DNA from: CAVYXZ01 sp965223835
Lineage (GTDB): Bacteria > Chloroflexota > Anaerolineae > Aggregatilineales > Phototrophicaceae
Assembly (NCBI GenBank): GCA_965223835.1
Contig: CBDCXQ010000001.1
Coordinates: 6,076,001-6,140,000, forward strand
Reading direction: 5' to 3'
DNA: 64,000 nt
Within the stretch, counting starts at the first letter, position 1. Each line of letters opens with the position of its first letter. The notes under the pieces were generated by a model, which was not told where the DNA came from, ran no database searches, and saw nothing but the letters and a program-made list of their open reading frames with translations. Below are positions 35,362-43,604 of this stretch, piece after piece. The position numbers and the translations under genes were made by a program.

Positions 35362-36963
35362 TTATCCGCCATGCGTAAATTGCAACACAAAGCTGCTGCG
35401 CGGTGGTAATTCAGCCAGCGGCACATAGTTAGCAAAGCCGCCAATGGCATTGACCTCTGGCGCGGTCATGGCAGCATCCCCGATGAGCACTTCTACATCA
35501 GGTTCAGCATCCAGCGGACCAGCCTCCAGACTGAGTTCATAATTTGTGATGGGGCGCTGATGCAGATTCGCTAAGATCAGCAAAATTTCGTCATCGGTGT
35601 ACCGCAAGAAACTGTAAACCTGGTGCATACTGCTGTTGACCAGTAAATAGTCACCGGTTTGCAAAGCCGGCGAGTTGTTGCGCAGATGAATCAACTCACG
35701 GTAATGTTGCAGAAGCGAATCCGGCGCGTCGGTTTGGGCGGCAACGTTCACCCGGTTCACACTGCCATCGGGCGGTTGCCAGGCATTAACGGTCGAGAAC
35801 CCCGCGTGAAATCGGTCGGCGGTCCACTGCATGGGCTTACGGATCAGTTCATCGGGCTTGTTCCCTGGCATGCCGACCTCTTCGCCATAGTAGATAAACG
35901 GCACCCCCGGATTGGTGAGCAGCAAGGTTGCCAGGACCTTCGCTGGTTCCACATCACTCAGAAACGTGCTCATCACCCGTGCCTGGTCATGATTGGTCAG
36001 GAAGGCACCATATTGCCCGCTGGGATAAAGCTCAAGTGCTTGTTGTTGAACGGTAATCAAGCCTTCGTCACTGCGGCGCTGAACGGCCTCAATCAGTGTA
36101 CCCGCCAGGTCAAACTCAAAGGCTATATCAACTGATGCTGGTACATAGGGGGCGATCTGGGTGCTCTCGCTCCAAATCTCGCCGACGATCAAAGCATCGG
36201 GCCAGTTCTGCTTGACAAAGGTCTTAAAGTCAGCCAACCATGCCAACGTCGCCGGTGTATCGGCTTGCTTTTCACCGACTTCAATCAGGTGTTTTGCTGC
36301 GTCCAGCCGAAACCCGTCGACACCAACATCTTCTAACCAGAAGTGCGCAATCGCGTACAGTTCTTCGGTGACTGATGGATTGGTGAGGTTGAGATCTGGC
36401 ATCCCCTGCCAGAAAATGCCGTAGTAGTAACGATCATCAATCGGGTGCCAGACGGGTTGATCCCAGGGACCTTGATAACCGGGATGATCTTCGGCCCAGA
36501 TAAAATAATCTTTAGTGGCTGACGCTGGATCGTTGCTGGCCTGGGCAAACCAGGGATGTTCAACCGAGGTATGATTCATTACCAGGTCAATAATGACGGC
36601 AATACCACGCGTGTGTGCCGCCTCCAGGAAAGCGCGAAAGTCGTCCAGTGTCCCATAATCGGCCTCAATCGCACGGTAGTCGGTGACATCATACCCATGA
36701 TAACTGTACGCCTCATTGATTGGCATGAGCCAGATGCCGGTCACGCCAAGATCGGTTGAGGTCGTGGGGTCGCCATCGTTGAGATAATCCAACTGCTGGG
36801 TGAGACCGCGCAAATCGCCAATGCCGTCCGCATCGCTGTCGTAAAAACTGCGCACGAACACTTCGTAAAATACGCGCTCGTTCCACCAATTATCGGGTTC
36901 CTGTGCTCGCATACCAGGCCCCAGCAGCAGAGTGATTGTTCCAAAAATCAGCAGCTTGCGCAT
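35362..36963 (-). CDS. secreted alpha-amylase-family glycoside hydrolase (GH13)
   Basis: About 533 aa. The ATG at 36963 gives a signal peptide (MRKLLIFGTITLLLGPGMRAQ) with AGGG upstream; the longer frame adds an unconvincing Arg-rich tail. The GH13 regions are all present: DLVMNHTSVEHPWF, GVDGFRLDAAKHL (catalytic Asp nucleophile), LIVGEIWSEST (acid Glu), and FLTNHDQARVMS (third Asp). GVTGIWLMPINEAYSYHGYDVTDYRAIEADYGTLDDF is the beta-2/beta-3 region. A beta-sheet C-terminal domain is present. It could be an alpha-glucosidase, amylase or trehalose-type enzyme; the exact specificity cannot be read. Confidence 0.88.
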   Translation of the reverse strand: MRKLLIFGTITLLLGPGMRAQEPDNWWNERVFYEVFVRSFYDSDADGIGDLRGLTQQLDYLNDGDPTTSTDLGVTGIWLMPINEAYSYHGYDVTDYRAIEADYGTLDDFRAFLEAAHTRGIAVIIDLVMNHTSVEHPWFAQASNDPASATKDYFIWAEDHPGYQGPWDQPVWHPIDDRYYYGIFWQGMPDLNLTNPSVTEELYAIAHFWLEDVGVDGFRLDAAKHLIEVGEKQADTPATLAWLADFKTFVKQNWPDALIVGEIWSESTQIAPYVPASVDIAFEFDLAGTLIEAVQRRSDEGLITVQQQALELYPSGQYGAFLTNHDQARVMSTFLSDVEPAKVLATLLLTNPGVPFIYYGEEVGMPGNKPDELIRKPMQWTADRFHAGFSTVNAWQPPDGSVNRVNVAAQTDAPDSLLQHYRELIHLRNNSPALQTGDYLLVNSSMHQVYSFLRYTDDEILLILANLHQRPITNYELSLEAGPLDAEPDVEVLIGDAAMTAPEVNAIGGFANYVPLAELPPRSSFVLQFTHGG

Positions 36964-37299
36964 AAACCCTATCCCTATACTCTGTATCAGCCTGCGCAGT
37001 TTATCATACGCCTGCCTGTTACTAAACATCTGCCATCATCCCATGAGCAAGCGGCATATATGTTCGTCACATTCAGAACACAAAGCACATTGTTGAGTGT
37101 TAATCGGGTTTTAAACGCTATGCATATTGCTTTAGTTGGTGACTCTATGGTAGACTTTCACCAATCCTAAGCGATTTTGAAACGTCAATAATTGTGTCTG
37201 AAGAACCTGACCAACCTCCCTCTTATCTTCGAGAGCAAATACCGCCCCTCTTATCTACCGGTTTAACCGGCTTTTTCTGTTTACAAAGGAAGGCAAAAA
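36964..37299. other. intergenic region between the GH13 gene and the CorC/HlyC gene
   Basis: About 336 bases, divergent. It should hold both promoters. A GTG-started frame from 37194 with no family character overlaps the next gene's start. I see no RNA gene. Confidence 0.4.
37257..37276 (+). terminator. terminator-like hairpin just upstream of the CorC/HlyC gene
   Basis: A 5-bp stem CCGGT/ACCGG with a three-base loop (TTA) followed by CTTTTT. It lies about 24 bases before the TTG start, so it could be an attenuator in that gene's leader, not the end of another gene. The stem is short, so this is weak. Confidence 0.3.
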
Positions 37300-38634
37300 T
37301 TGGACGCGGGTGATTTATCCAGCCTCATGCTTCTGGCATTGTTGCTGGTTTCAATGGTGATCGGGCTAATCTATACAGCGCTGACAAATATTCGACCAAC
37401 AATGATGCGTGAACAGGCCGTTACGGGCAATGTTCGGGCGCAACAGGTTCTTGACCTGGTTGAACGTCTGGCGCAACTCAACGTTACCTATCAGATTAGC
37501 CAGCTTTTGCTGATTATCAGCATGGTCGCAATCGCGACTTTACAAATCGCGCAACCACTGGTCGCAGCGGCCTCGCTGTCACCGCTGGTATACGCCGGGG
37601 TATTGGCACTGTTGGCCCTGGTAATGATTATCATCGGTCAATTGTTGCCGACGACTTTAGGTAGCGCCTATGCCCATCAACTGGCGCTCTCGCTGGTACC
37701 AGTCGCCCGAGTGTGGCTCCTGCTGTTCACACCGCTCGTCTTTGTGATAATGACATTCAGCAAAGCATTTTCAGCGTTACTGGGTGGTGATGATCTGGCG
37801 ACCTCCGTCACCGAAGAGGAGATCATGACGCTGGTGGATGCGGGCCAGAAAGAGGGCACGATTGACGATGAAGAAAAGGCGATGATCTTTTCCGTTCTAC
37901 AATTCGGCGAGACGCTCGTTCGGGAGGTAATGGTGCCCCGCATGGACATCGTGGCGGTCGAGATCAATACGCCGCTGGATGTCGCGCTTGGTCGCTTTGT
38001 CGAAAGCGGACACTCCCGCATTCCGATTTATGACGACAAGATTGACAACGTGGAGGGGCTGCTGTATGCCAAAGATGTGCTGACGATGTGGCACAATGGC
38101 AAGTCCAAGCCCCAGGCGATCCGTGAATTGATGCGCCCTGCCTATTTTGTGCCGGAAAACAATCGGGCTGATCTCGTGCTGAAGAAGATGCAGGCCAGCA
38201 AAATCCATATGGCAATTGTCGTGGATGAGTATGGTGGCACTGCCGGGATCGTGACGATAGAGAACCTCATTGAGGAAATTATCGGCGATATTCAGGATGA
38301 ATATGATATTGCTGAGGAAGCCGATTATACGCGACACAGCGATGATGAATATACGGTTGACGCCAGTATTGACCTGGATGATCTCAACGAATTGCTGCCA
38401 ATTCCCTTGCCGACTGACGACCATGATACGCTGGGTGGGTATATCTATGCTAAAGTGGGTCGGGTTCCCGAAGAAGGGGAAGTGATTGAAGACTCTGATT
38501 GTCGCCTGACGCTGATTGTGAAATCGGTTGAAGGTCGGCGCATTCGTAAGGTGCGGCTCACCATCAATCCACCTCAGGTTGAGCCGGAAGACACCGAGAT
38601 TTCTACTGAAGAACAACGAGATGAAGTCGGATGA
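37300..38634 (+). CDS. CorC/HlyC-family transporter (DUF21, CBS pair, CorC domain)
   Basis: 444 aa. A TTG start at 37300 is supported by AAAGGAAGG seven bases upstream. The N-terminal DUF21 (CNNM) membrane domain has about four helices (residues 5-165); a pair of CBS domains follows, with LVREVMVPRMDIVAVEI at about residue 210, SRIPIYDDKIDNVEGLLYAKDVL, and MAIVVDEYGGTAGIVTIENLIEEIIGDIQDEYD. The C-terminal domain (YTVDASIDLDDLNELLPIPL to the end) is the transporter-associated CorC/HlyC domain. Members are linked to Mg and Co efflux. It overlaps cdd by four bases (ATGA). Confidence 0.88.
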   Translation: MDAGDLSSLMLLALLLVSMVIGLIYTALTNIRPTMMREQAVTGNVRAQQVLDLVERLAQLNVTYQISQLLLIISMVAIATLQIAQPLVAAASLSPLVYAGVLALLALVMIIIGQLLPTTLGSAYAHQLALSLVPVARVWLLLFTPLVFVIMTFSKAFSALLGGDDLATSVTEEEIMTLVDAGQKEGTIDDEEKAMIFSVLQFGETLVREVMVPRMDIVAVEINTPLDVALGRFVESGHSRIPIYDDKIDNVEGLLYAKDVLTMWHNGKSKPQAIRELMRPAYFVPENNRADLVLKKMQASKIHMAIVVDEYGGTAGIVTIENLIEEIIGDIQDEYDIAEEADYTRHSDDEYTVDASIDLDDLNELLPIPLPTDDHDTLGGYIYAKVGRVPEEGEVIEDSDCRLTLIVKSVEGRRIRKVRLTINPPQVEPEDTEISTEEQRDEVG

Positions 38635-39026
38635 CTGCGTTGGTTGAGGCCGCGATTGCGGCGGCGCAGCATGCCTATGCCCCTTATTCAAATTATCCGG
38701 TAGGCGCGGCCTTGCTGGCGGCTGATGGGACCGTCTATGCCGGCTGTAATGTCGAGAACGCCTCGTATCCGGCGACGATCTGTGCTGAACGCACTGCGCT
38801 GGTCAAAGCGGTGAGCGAAGGCCACCGAGACTTTACCGCTCTCGCCGTTGTCACGCGCAATGGTGGCTCCCCCTGTGGCATCTGTCGCCAGATGTTATAT
38901 GAGTTCGCGCCGAATCTGAACGTGATTGTAGCGACTCTGGATGGCGCTGTGCTGTATGAGATGGTCTTACACGACCTGCTGGCGCGTGGTTTTGGCCCTA
39001 AAGAACTGGCAACAGCCTCCTCCTGA
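38631..39026 (+). CDS. cdd: cytidine deaminase
   Basis: 131-aa zinc enzyme of pyrimidine salvage. The zinc motifs are clear: NVENASYPATICAERTALVKAV (CxAE with the catalytic Glu) and GSPCGICRQMLYEF (PCxxC). N-terminus: AYAPYSNYPVGAALLAADG. Length is normal for the homotetrameric type. It overlaps the transporter gene upstream and is followed three bases later by recO. Confidence 0.92.
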   Translation: MTALVEAAIAAAQHAYAPYSNYPVGAALLAADGTVYAGCNVENASYPATICAERTALVKAVSEGHRDFTALAVVTRNGGSPCGICRQMLYEFAPNLNVIVATLDGAVLYEMVLHDLLARGFGPKELATASS

Positions 39027-39029
39027 TTC

Positions 39030-39791
39030 ATGCCCCGTTCCGACCGTTCTTTTCGAACCGATGCAATCATTCTGAAGCGACGCGATTTTGGCGAGGCCGA
39101 CCGTCTGCTTACCTTGCTCACCCCTCATCATGGCAAGCTGGATGTAATCGCCAAAGGTGCCCGCAAACCCAGCAGCACCAAGACCGGTCATGTCGAGTTG
39201 TTCACGCGGGCCGATGTCTTGGTGCATCGCGGGCGTGATCTCGGCATCGCGGTACAGGCGGAGGTGGTAAAGCCATTTTTGTCGGTGCGCGAGGATTTAC
39301 AACGCGGAGCCTATGCCAATTACGTCGCGGAATTATTGGATCGGTTCACGACTGCGGGTGAGGATGACACCACCCGGCTGTTCAACCTGCTGGATGAAAC
39401 GCTGCAATACCTGTGCGACGATGATGATCCACGTCTGGCCGTGCGCTACTTTGAAGTGCGTTTGCTCGATGAGGTTGGTTTCCGCCCCGAACTGCAACAA
39501 TGTGTGATTAGCCGCGAGGCCATCCAGCCCGAAGATCAATATTTCAGCTATGTTGAAGGCGGCGCGGTGCGCCCGGAATATGCCATTAAGAGCGCCAGCT
39601 TTGTTCCGATTCCAATGGTGACGCTCAAGGTGCTGCGACACATGCAGCGCAGCCCGTACAGTCACGTTAAGTCGCTGAATATTTCACCTCAACTACACGA
39701 TGACCTAGAACGGATTTTGCTCGGCTATATCACATTTGTGCTGGAACAGAAATTGCAGAGTGTTGATTTCATCCGGCGTATCCGGCGTTAA
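39030..39791 (+). CDS. recO: DNA repair protein RecO
   Basis: 253 aa. The N-terminal OB fold begins SFRTDAIILKRRDFGEADRLLTLLTPHHGKLDVIAKGARKPSS, the family's signature, followed by GHVELFTRADVLVHRGRDL. The helical C-terminal half is present. The C-terminal zinc cysteines of many RecO proteins are not seen here (only one Cys near LQQCVI). RecO loads RecA with RecF and RecR. It is in an apparent operon with the upstream transporter and cdd. Confidence 0.9.
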   Translation: MPRSDRSFRTDAIILKRRDFGEADRLLTLLTPHHGKLDVIAKGARKPSSTKTGHVELFTRADVLVHRGRDLGIAVQAEVVKPFLSVREDLQRGAYANYVAELLDRFTTAGEDDTTRLFNLLDETLQYLCDDDDPRLAVRYFEVRLLDEVGFRPELQQCVISREAIQPEDQYFSYVEGGAVRPEYAIKSASFVPIPMVTLKVLRHMQRSPYSHVKSLNISPQLHDDLERILLGYITFVLEQKLQSVDFIRRIRR

Positions 39792-39819
39792 GGTGCCAAT
39801 CAAGATGGGGGAAGTAGAG

Positions 39820-40248
39820 ATGGTCAATGACAAACAATGGGATAAGGCGTATTGGGATAATCGAAATCGGGCGATTATTGAGGAGTTTCGGGCGAATCAG
39901 GGACAGGTAGAGCACCACTTTCCCGTGCTCCTGCTCCATACAACCGGTGCTAAGAGTGGCCTACCACGTATTAATCCGCTGGTTTATATGGTTGATGATG
40001 AGCGGTATGTAATCATCGCAGCAAAAACAGGTGTGCCCACCAATCCAGATTGGTATCATAATATCGTTGCTAATTCAGAGGTTTTCTTGGAAGTTGATTC
40101 TGAGCAGTTTCATGCCAGCGCAACAATTACGACGGAACCAGAACGCACGCGGTTGTATGCAAAGATGGTTGCCATGGCGCCAATCTTTGACAACTATCAA
40201 CGGGCAACGACGCGTATTATCCCGGTCATCACCTTGAAGCGAATATGA
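39820..40248 (+). CDS. deazaflavin (F420)-dependent nitroreductase-family protein
   Basis: About 142 aa of the Ddn/F420-dependent nitroreductase family: HHFPVLLLHTTGAKSGLPRINPLVYMVDDERYVIIAAKTGVPTNPDWYHNIVANSEVFLEV. The ATG at 39820 is chosen because GGGGGA lies a few bases upstream. The longer upstream frame overlaps recO and is not family-like. Chloroflexota commonly have F420-related proteins; the physiological electron donor here is inferred. It trails recO, 28 bases after its stop. Confidence 0.8.
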   Translation: MVNDKQWDKAYWDNRNRAIIEEFRANQGQVEHHFPVLLLHTTGAKSGLPRINPLVYMVDDERYVIIAAKTGVPTNPDWYHNIVANSEVFLEVDSEQFHASATITTEPERTRLYAKMVAMAPIFDNYQRATTRIIPVITLKRI

Positions 40249-40328
40249 TGACGGCCAGACGTTTAGGCACGGGCAAGGGATACCTGCTTTGATAGCGACG
40301 TATCGACATCAACAGGAACAACCAACCG

Positions 40329-40892
40329 ATGACATCATCTGAACAGATCACCACCCCGGCGCAGGCTTCAACGATGATTGAGGGCGTTTACACCGTCCCG
40401 ATTCGCGTGTTTGAGGACGAACGCGGGCGCTTTATGGAAACCTTCCGCCGCGAGTGGTTCCCCTGGATTAACTGGGACAAGCTGCAGGGCAATCGATCCG
40501 ACAGCAAGGTCAATGTGCTGCGCGGCCTGCATTATCACCACTATCAGATCGATTACTGGTATGTGCCCAATGGCACCATCCGCGTGGGCATGGTGGATTT
40601 GCGGCCCTCGTCACCGACGTACATGGCAACCATGACGATGGAGATTGGTGAGGCGAGTAACACGGGTGTGTTCGTGCCAGTGGGTGTGGCGCATGGCTTC
40701 GTTGCGCTGACCGACGCAACGCTGACCTACCTCGTGAACAATTACTACGACGGTGGCGCAGATGAACGTGGCGTTGCCTGGAACGACCCGGACATCAACC
40801 TCGACTGGGGCATTGAGCAGCCACTGCTCTCCCCCCGTGACCAGGAAAATCGCTTTCTCAAGGACATCCCGGCAGACGAACTCCCGCGCTAA
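40329..40892 (+). CDS. dTDP-4-dehydrorhamnose 3,5-epimerase-like protein
   Basis: 187-aa cupin of the RmlC type: IRVFEDERGRFMETFRREWFPWINWDKLQGNRSDSKVNVLRGLHYHHYQIDYWYVPNGTIRVGMVDLRPSSPTYMA has the catalytic His (RGLHYH) and conserved Asp; GVFVPVGVAHGFVALTDATLTYLVNNYYDGGADERGVAWNDPDINLDWG is the second half. Other members act on UDP- or CDP-sugars, and the adjacent tRNA-ligase region does not give the sugar. It stands alone on the plus strand before the aspS fragment. Confidence 0.82.
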   Translation: MTSSEQITTPAQASTMIEGVYTVPIRVFEDERGRFMETFRREWFPWINWDKLQGNRSDSKVNVLRGLHYHHYQIDYWYVPNGTIRVGMVDLRPSSPTYMATMTMEIGEASNTGVFVPVGVAHGFVALTDATLTYLVNNYYDGGADERGVAWNDPDINLDWGIEQPLLSPRDQENRFLKDIPADELPR

Positions 40893-40949
40893 TTCTCACT
40901 ATTAACAGGCGCAAGGGCGCACGTGCAGGTGCTCTCGCATATCACAATG

Positions 40950-41115
40950 AGGACTTACGGTGCAACCCGGGTCATATCTAGCGGGAACAGCGCGACTTCG
41001 CGGACACTGTTCACGCCAATTAACTGGGTGACAAAGCGCTCCAGGCCAATCGCAAAGCCACCGTGCGGCGGCATCCCATGCTTGAACACCGCCAGATAAT
41101 CCGCAAAGGGCTGTG
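40950..41115 (-). repeat. duplicated 3' end of aspS (displaced, non-functional copy)
   Basis: 166 bases with about 16 differences from 41912-42077 and equal length. It encodes the last ~53 residues of an aspartyl-tRNA ligase with its own stop (…REVALFPLDMTRVAP), e.g. FKHGMPPHGGFAIGLERFVTQ. Homology ends abruptly on both sides. No start is needed for this to be a remnant; the reading frame from 41152 is a chimera with unrelated sequence. The intact copy is 962 bases away. See the findings on the flanked element. Confidence 0.9.
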
Positions 41116-41148
41116 ATCCAAATGATAGGTGCGGTGTCTTCAGACAGC

Positions 41149-41571
41149 TCAAGGTGCTATCTTAGGGCGCACTTCAAATGGGCCGCGTGCTTGAAAGAAA
41201 CATACATCAAACTCAGTGAAGAAATTAACTTGGCCCAACAAAAGCGGAACATTTTCGGCCTGTGTCCAGGCAAAAGCAAGTCGAACTGGGGGAAGTTGCC
41301 TGATGGTACACGTAAGTAAAATGCCGCGTGCCTCAAATTGTGCCAGATTGCCAGAAAGTTGTAGCCCAGTACGCGCTTGCTCCCAATTTCCACCGAGCGA
41401 AATACCAAGCTGGTAAGGCAGGACATTGACATCCGCGCCAGTATCCAACAGCCCACTCGCCTCAATTGTAGTGCCATCATAAGTGATGGACATCGGTAAC
41501 ATTGGACGCACAGCCGTTTCGCCGCGCGAGTTACGAACAGCAACATATGGAAACTGGGCAAGATCAGTCAT
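41149..41571 (-). CDS. retropepsin-like aspartic protease
   Basis: 140 aa. The catalytic Asp motif is ASGLLDTGADVNVLPYQLG (LLDTGAD, near residue 41), the hallmark of retropepsin-type proteases, and LLLGQVNFFTEFDVCFF near the C-terminus matches the 'ILGxxF' flap region. Such single-domain proteins must dimerise to be active. The ATG overlaps the stop of the upstream 67-69 aa gene by eight bases (ATGACTGA), so the two are coupled. It lies inside the segment flanked by the two copies of the aspS 3' end. Confidence 0.78.
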   Translation of the reverse strand: MTDLAQFPYVAVRNSRGETAVRPMLPMSITYDGTTIEASGLLDTGADVNVLPYQLGISLGGNWEQARTGLQLSGNLAQFEARGILLTCTIRQLPPVRLAFAWTQAENVPLLLGQVNFFTEFDVCFFQARGPFEVRPKIAP

Positions 41572-41770
41572 TTTGTCGCCGGTCTGCTTCCAACATCTCT
41601 GTCAAGATGGTTGCCGCGCCGGGCGCATCATAGGGTGACCATACTTCGTATTCGGTGCCCGTCAGGATTTCCTCTTCCTGAGCAATCTGATTCGCCAGCA
41701 TCTGAATAATTCGCAGCTTCTCTAAGCGATTGAGTTGTTGTAGTTCTGCAAGCAAGTGTTCCGAAATCAT
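41564..41770 (-). CDS. small helical protein coupled to the aspartic protease
   Basis: About 68 aa. ATG at 41770 (MISEHLLAELQQLNRLEKLRIIQMLANQIAQEEEIL), with an AGAG-type RBS upstream. It is mostly alpha-helical with a conserved-looking C-terminus, YEVWSPYDAPGAATILTEMLEADRR. Small helical partners of this kind precede retropepsin-like genes in several bacteria, so a partner or regulator of the protease is likely. A toxin-antitoxin-like relation is only a guess. The overlap with the next gene is eight bases. Confidence 0.65.
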   Translation of the reverse strand: MISEHLLAELQQLNRLEKLRIIQMLANQIAQEEEILTGTEYEVWSPYDAPGAATILTEMLEADRRQND

Positions 41771-41851
41771 GATTTTCACTCTCTGTTGCCTCAACCCCTT
41801 CTATCATATCAGGTAAATGCGCACCAAACCCGGCATTAAGTTGTTCGCTAG

Positions 41852-41886
41852 AGAAGAAAATTCGGGAGCACAGCGATGCACTCCCG
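41852..41886 (-). terminator. Rho-independent terminator after aspS
   Basis: Read on the minus strand: a stem of 10 pairs including two G-U pairs (CGGGAGTGCA against TGTGCTCCCG, four-base loop TCGC), followed by AATTTTCTT. It lies 31 bases past the aspS stop and ends that transcript before the protease pair. Confidence 0.7.
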
Positions 41887-41911
41887 ATCATTCAAGGCGA
41901 CTATCTCTCGC

Positions 41912-42077
41912 AGGATTTACGGCGTAAGCCGGGTCATGTCACGCGGGAACAGCGCAACTTCACGGACATTATTCGCGCCAATTAACTGCGTGACAAAGCG
42001 CTCCAGGCCAATCGCAAAGCCACCATGCGGTGGCATCCCGTGCTTGAACACCGCCAGATAATCCGCAAAGGGCTGTG
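41912..42077 (-). repeat. native copy of the duplicated aspS 3' segment
   Basis: Functional counterpart of the 40950-41115 copy; it forms the C-terminal ~53 codons of aspS plus five bases after the stop. Identity is about 90 percent. Copies are in the same orientation. Confidence 0.9.
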
Positions 42078-43218
42078 GGTCCAACCCGCGTTCCTGCAAT
42101 GCCGCGAGATAATCCGCATGACGATGCAGACGCTGTCCGCCGGTGACTAACTCTACGCCGTTAAACAGCAAGTCGAAACCGTTAGAATAGCCTGGCCGGT
42201 GCGGGTCGGGGTGGGTATAGAATGGCCGTTTCGCCATCGGATAGCCGGTGACAAAGAGAAACGCCGAGCCATATTCCACCTTCGCCCACGTCCCCAGCCA
42301 GCGTTCCTGTCCGGGTGACAGGTCGGGTTCTGAGCGCAGGTCGTCGCCCGTTGCCTGATAGTACAATTCCTGGGCTTCAGTGAAATGAATCGCCGGAATC
42401 ACTGCGGGCACAGCGGGCAATTCGACTCCCAGCAGCGCAATTTCATTTGCCCGCTCTCGGCGAATATGATCGATCATCCCCGCCAGCACGCGTGTAAGCA
42501 ACTGCATCACCGTGTTGTGGTCCTCGATAAAGCCCACCTCGGCATCGAGGGAGGTGTACTGTGCCAGATGGCGGGCAGTCGCGTGTGGCTCGGCGCGGAA
42601 AACTGGACCAATTTCCAACACGCGCTCGTATACTCCGACCATGATCTGCTTATAGAACTGCGGACTCTGCGCCAGATAGGCGGGCATGCCAAAATAGTCG
42701 ATCTGGAACACGTTTGCACCGCTCTCGGTGGCTGAGGAGACGATTTTGGGTGTCTGGATCTCGGTGAAGTTCTCGCCGTGCAGGGTCTGGCGAAAGCCCG
42801 CCATCGCCGCCGCAGCGATCTGCCACGATGCACCATAGCGTGGATGACGTAACGCAAGATAGGCGTTGTCCAGCAGCGTTGGTAGTTGCGCGTTGAGCAT
42901 TGGACGGAACAGGTCAAAGACCGGTGGCACCAGTGCCGGTGACAGCACCTCAATTTGTGGATGATGCAGTTCGACGCCCTGGGGTGCTTGCGCCGCCGCG
43001 ACGACCGTGCCGGTGACCGACAACGCTGATTCCATATGCAGTTCGTTGAGCTGCTGAATGATGATCGCATCTTCAACCACGATCTGGGCCAAGCCGGTGC
43101 GGTCGCGCAGGATGAGGAAGGTGACATTGCGTAGTTGTCGCAAGCGATGCAACCAGCCCGCTAATTGAACTGACTGCCCAACATGATGGGGGAGATCCGA
43201 TGTGTAGATTCGTACCAT
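41917..43218 (-). CDS. aspS: aspartate--tRNA ligase, archaeal (non-discriminating?) type
   Basis: 433-aa class II tRNA ligase. N-terminal OB fold (QSVQLAGWLHRLRQLRNVTFLILRDRTGLAQIVV), then the catalytic domain: motif 2 region RVLEIGPVFRAEPHATARHLAQYTSLDAEVGFI and motif 3 GIGLERFVTQLIGANNVREVALFPRDMTR. The FYTHPDPHRPGYSNGFDLLFNGVELVTGGQRLHRHADYLAAL block is the archaeal-type form, which often charges both tRNA-Asp and tRNA-Asn and then relies on GatCAB. The ATG at 43218 with GGAGG seven bases upstream is chosen over an open frame reaching 43323, because the leader carries a T-box. Expression is predicted to respond to uncharged tRNA. Confidence 0.88.
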   Translation of the reverse strand: MVRIYTSDLPHHVGQSVQLAGWLHRLRQLRNVTFLILRDRTGLAQIVVEDAIIIQQLNELHMESALSVTGTVVAAAQAPQGVELHHPQIEVLSPALVPPVFDLFRPMLNAQLPTLLDNAYLALRHPRYGASWQIAAAAMAGFRQTLHGENFTEIQTPKIVSSATESGANVFQIDYFGMPAYLAQSPQFYKQIMVGVYERVLEIGPVFRAEPHATARHLAQYTSLDAEVGFIEDHNTVMQLLTRVLAGMIDHIRRERANEIALLGVELPAVPAVIPAIHFTEAQELYYQATGDDLRSEPDLSPGQERWLGTWAKVEYGSAFLFVTGYPMAKRPFYTHPDPHRPGYSNGFDLLFNGVELVTGGQRLHRHADYLAALQERGLDPQPFADYLAVFKHGMPPHGGFAIGLERFVTQLIGANNVREVALFPRDMTRLTP

Positions 43219-43233
43219 AGCAGCACCTCCAAT

Positions 43234-43520
43234 AAAAAACGCTCCCACCTCCCCAAAGGGAGTCCCCGTCGCCGCGGACGAGGGGAGCATCTCGTGGTGC
43301 CACCACAGCTTTGCCGCTGCCACGCCGATTGCGTGGATTGAACAACGGCCTCTACAACCCGGTAACGGGGGTCAATCGTCAGGGCTTACTGGCGGTTGTG
43401 ACCGCGTTCTTCCCTGCGCTCAGGAGGGTCTTCATACCAGGCTGAAGGCTATCATCGCAGCAACGATAGCTCTCTGAGCTTCAGGACTCGGTATTACTCG
43501 GCTCCATCAACGCTTTGCAT
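43234..43520 (-). promoter_or_regulatory. T-box riboswitch leader of aspS, GAC (Asp) specifier
   Basis: On the minus strand the leader has every T-box landmark. Stem I: AGTA (43498-43495) beside the ATACC/GGTAT helix, the distal AGAGAGC (43475-43469), and the 3' loop-E GAA directly followed by GAC (43430-43428), the predicted specifier codon. The antiterminator T-box TGGCACCACG sits near 43302-43293. A terminator follows, with GCTCCC at 43288-43283 pairing with GGGAGC at 43246-43241 and a run of six T at 43239-43234. The RBS and ATG come next. GAC would pair with tRNA-Asp (anticodon GUC), matching the product. Confidence 0.87.
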
Positions 43521-43526
43521 CAGGCT

Positions 43527-43555
43527 ACTATACGCGAGGGTCAAATGTCAAGCAA
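43527..43555 (-). promoter_or_regulatory. promoter of the aspS leader
   Basis: On the minus strand: TTGCTT (43555-43550), 17-bp spacer, TATAGT (43532-43527), just before the T-box RNA. Confidence 0.5.
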
Positions 43556-43604
43556 TAAAAGGGAAGCACCGAGAGCAGAGATGTCTACCCCCGGTTGATT
43601 ATTC

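Noticed and set aside
37194..37320. GTG-started small frame before the CorC/HlyC gene
   Set aside because: It has no RBS and no family, and overlaps the well-supported TTG start of the next gene.
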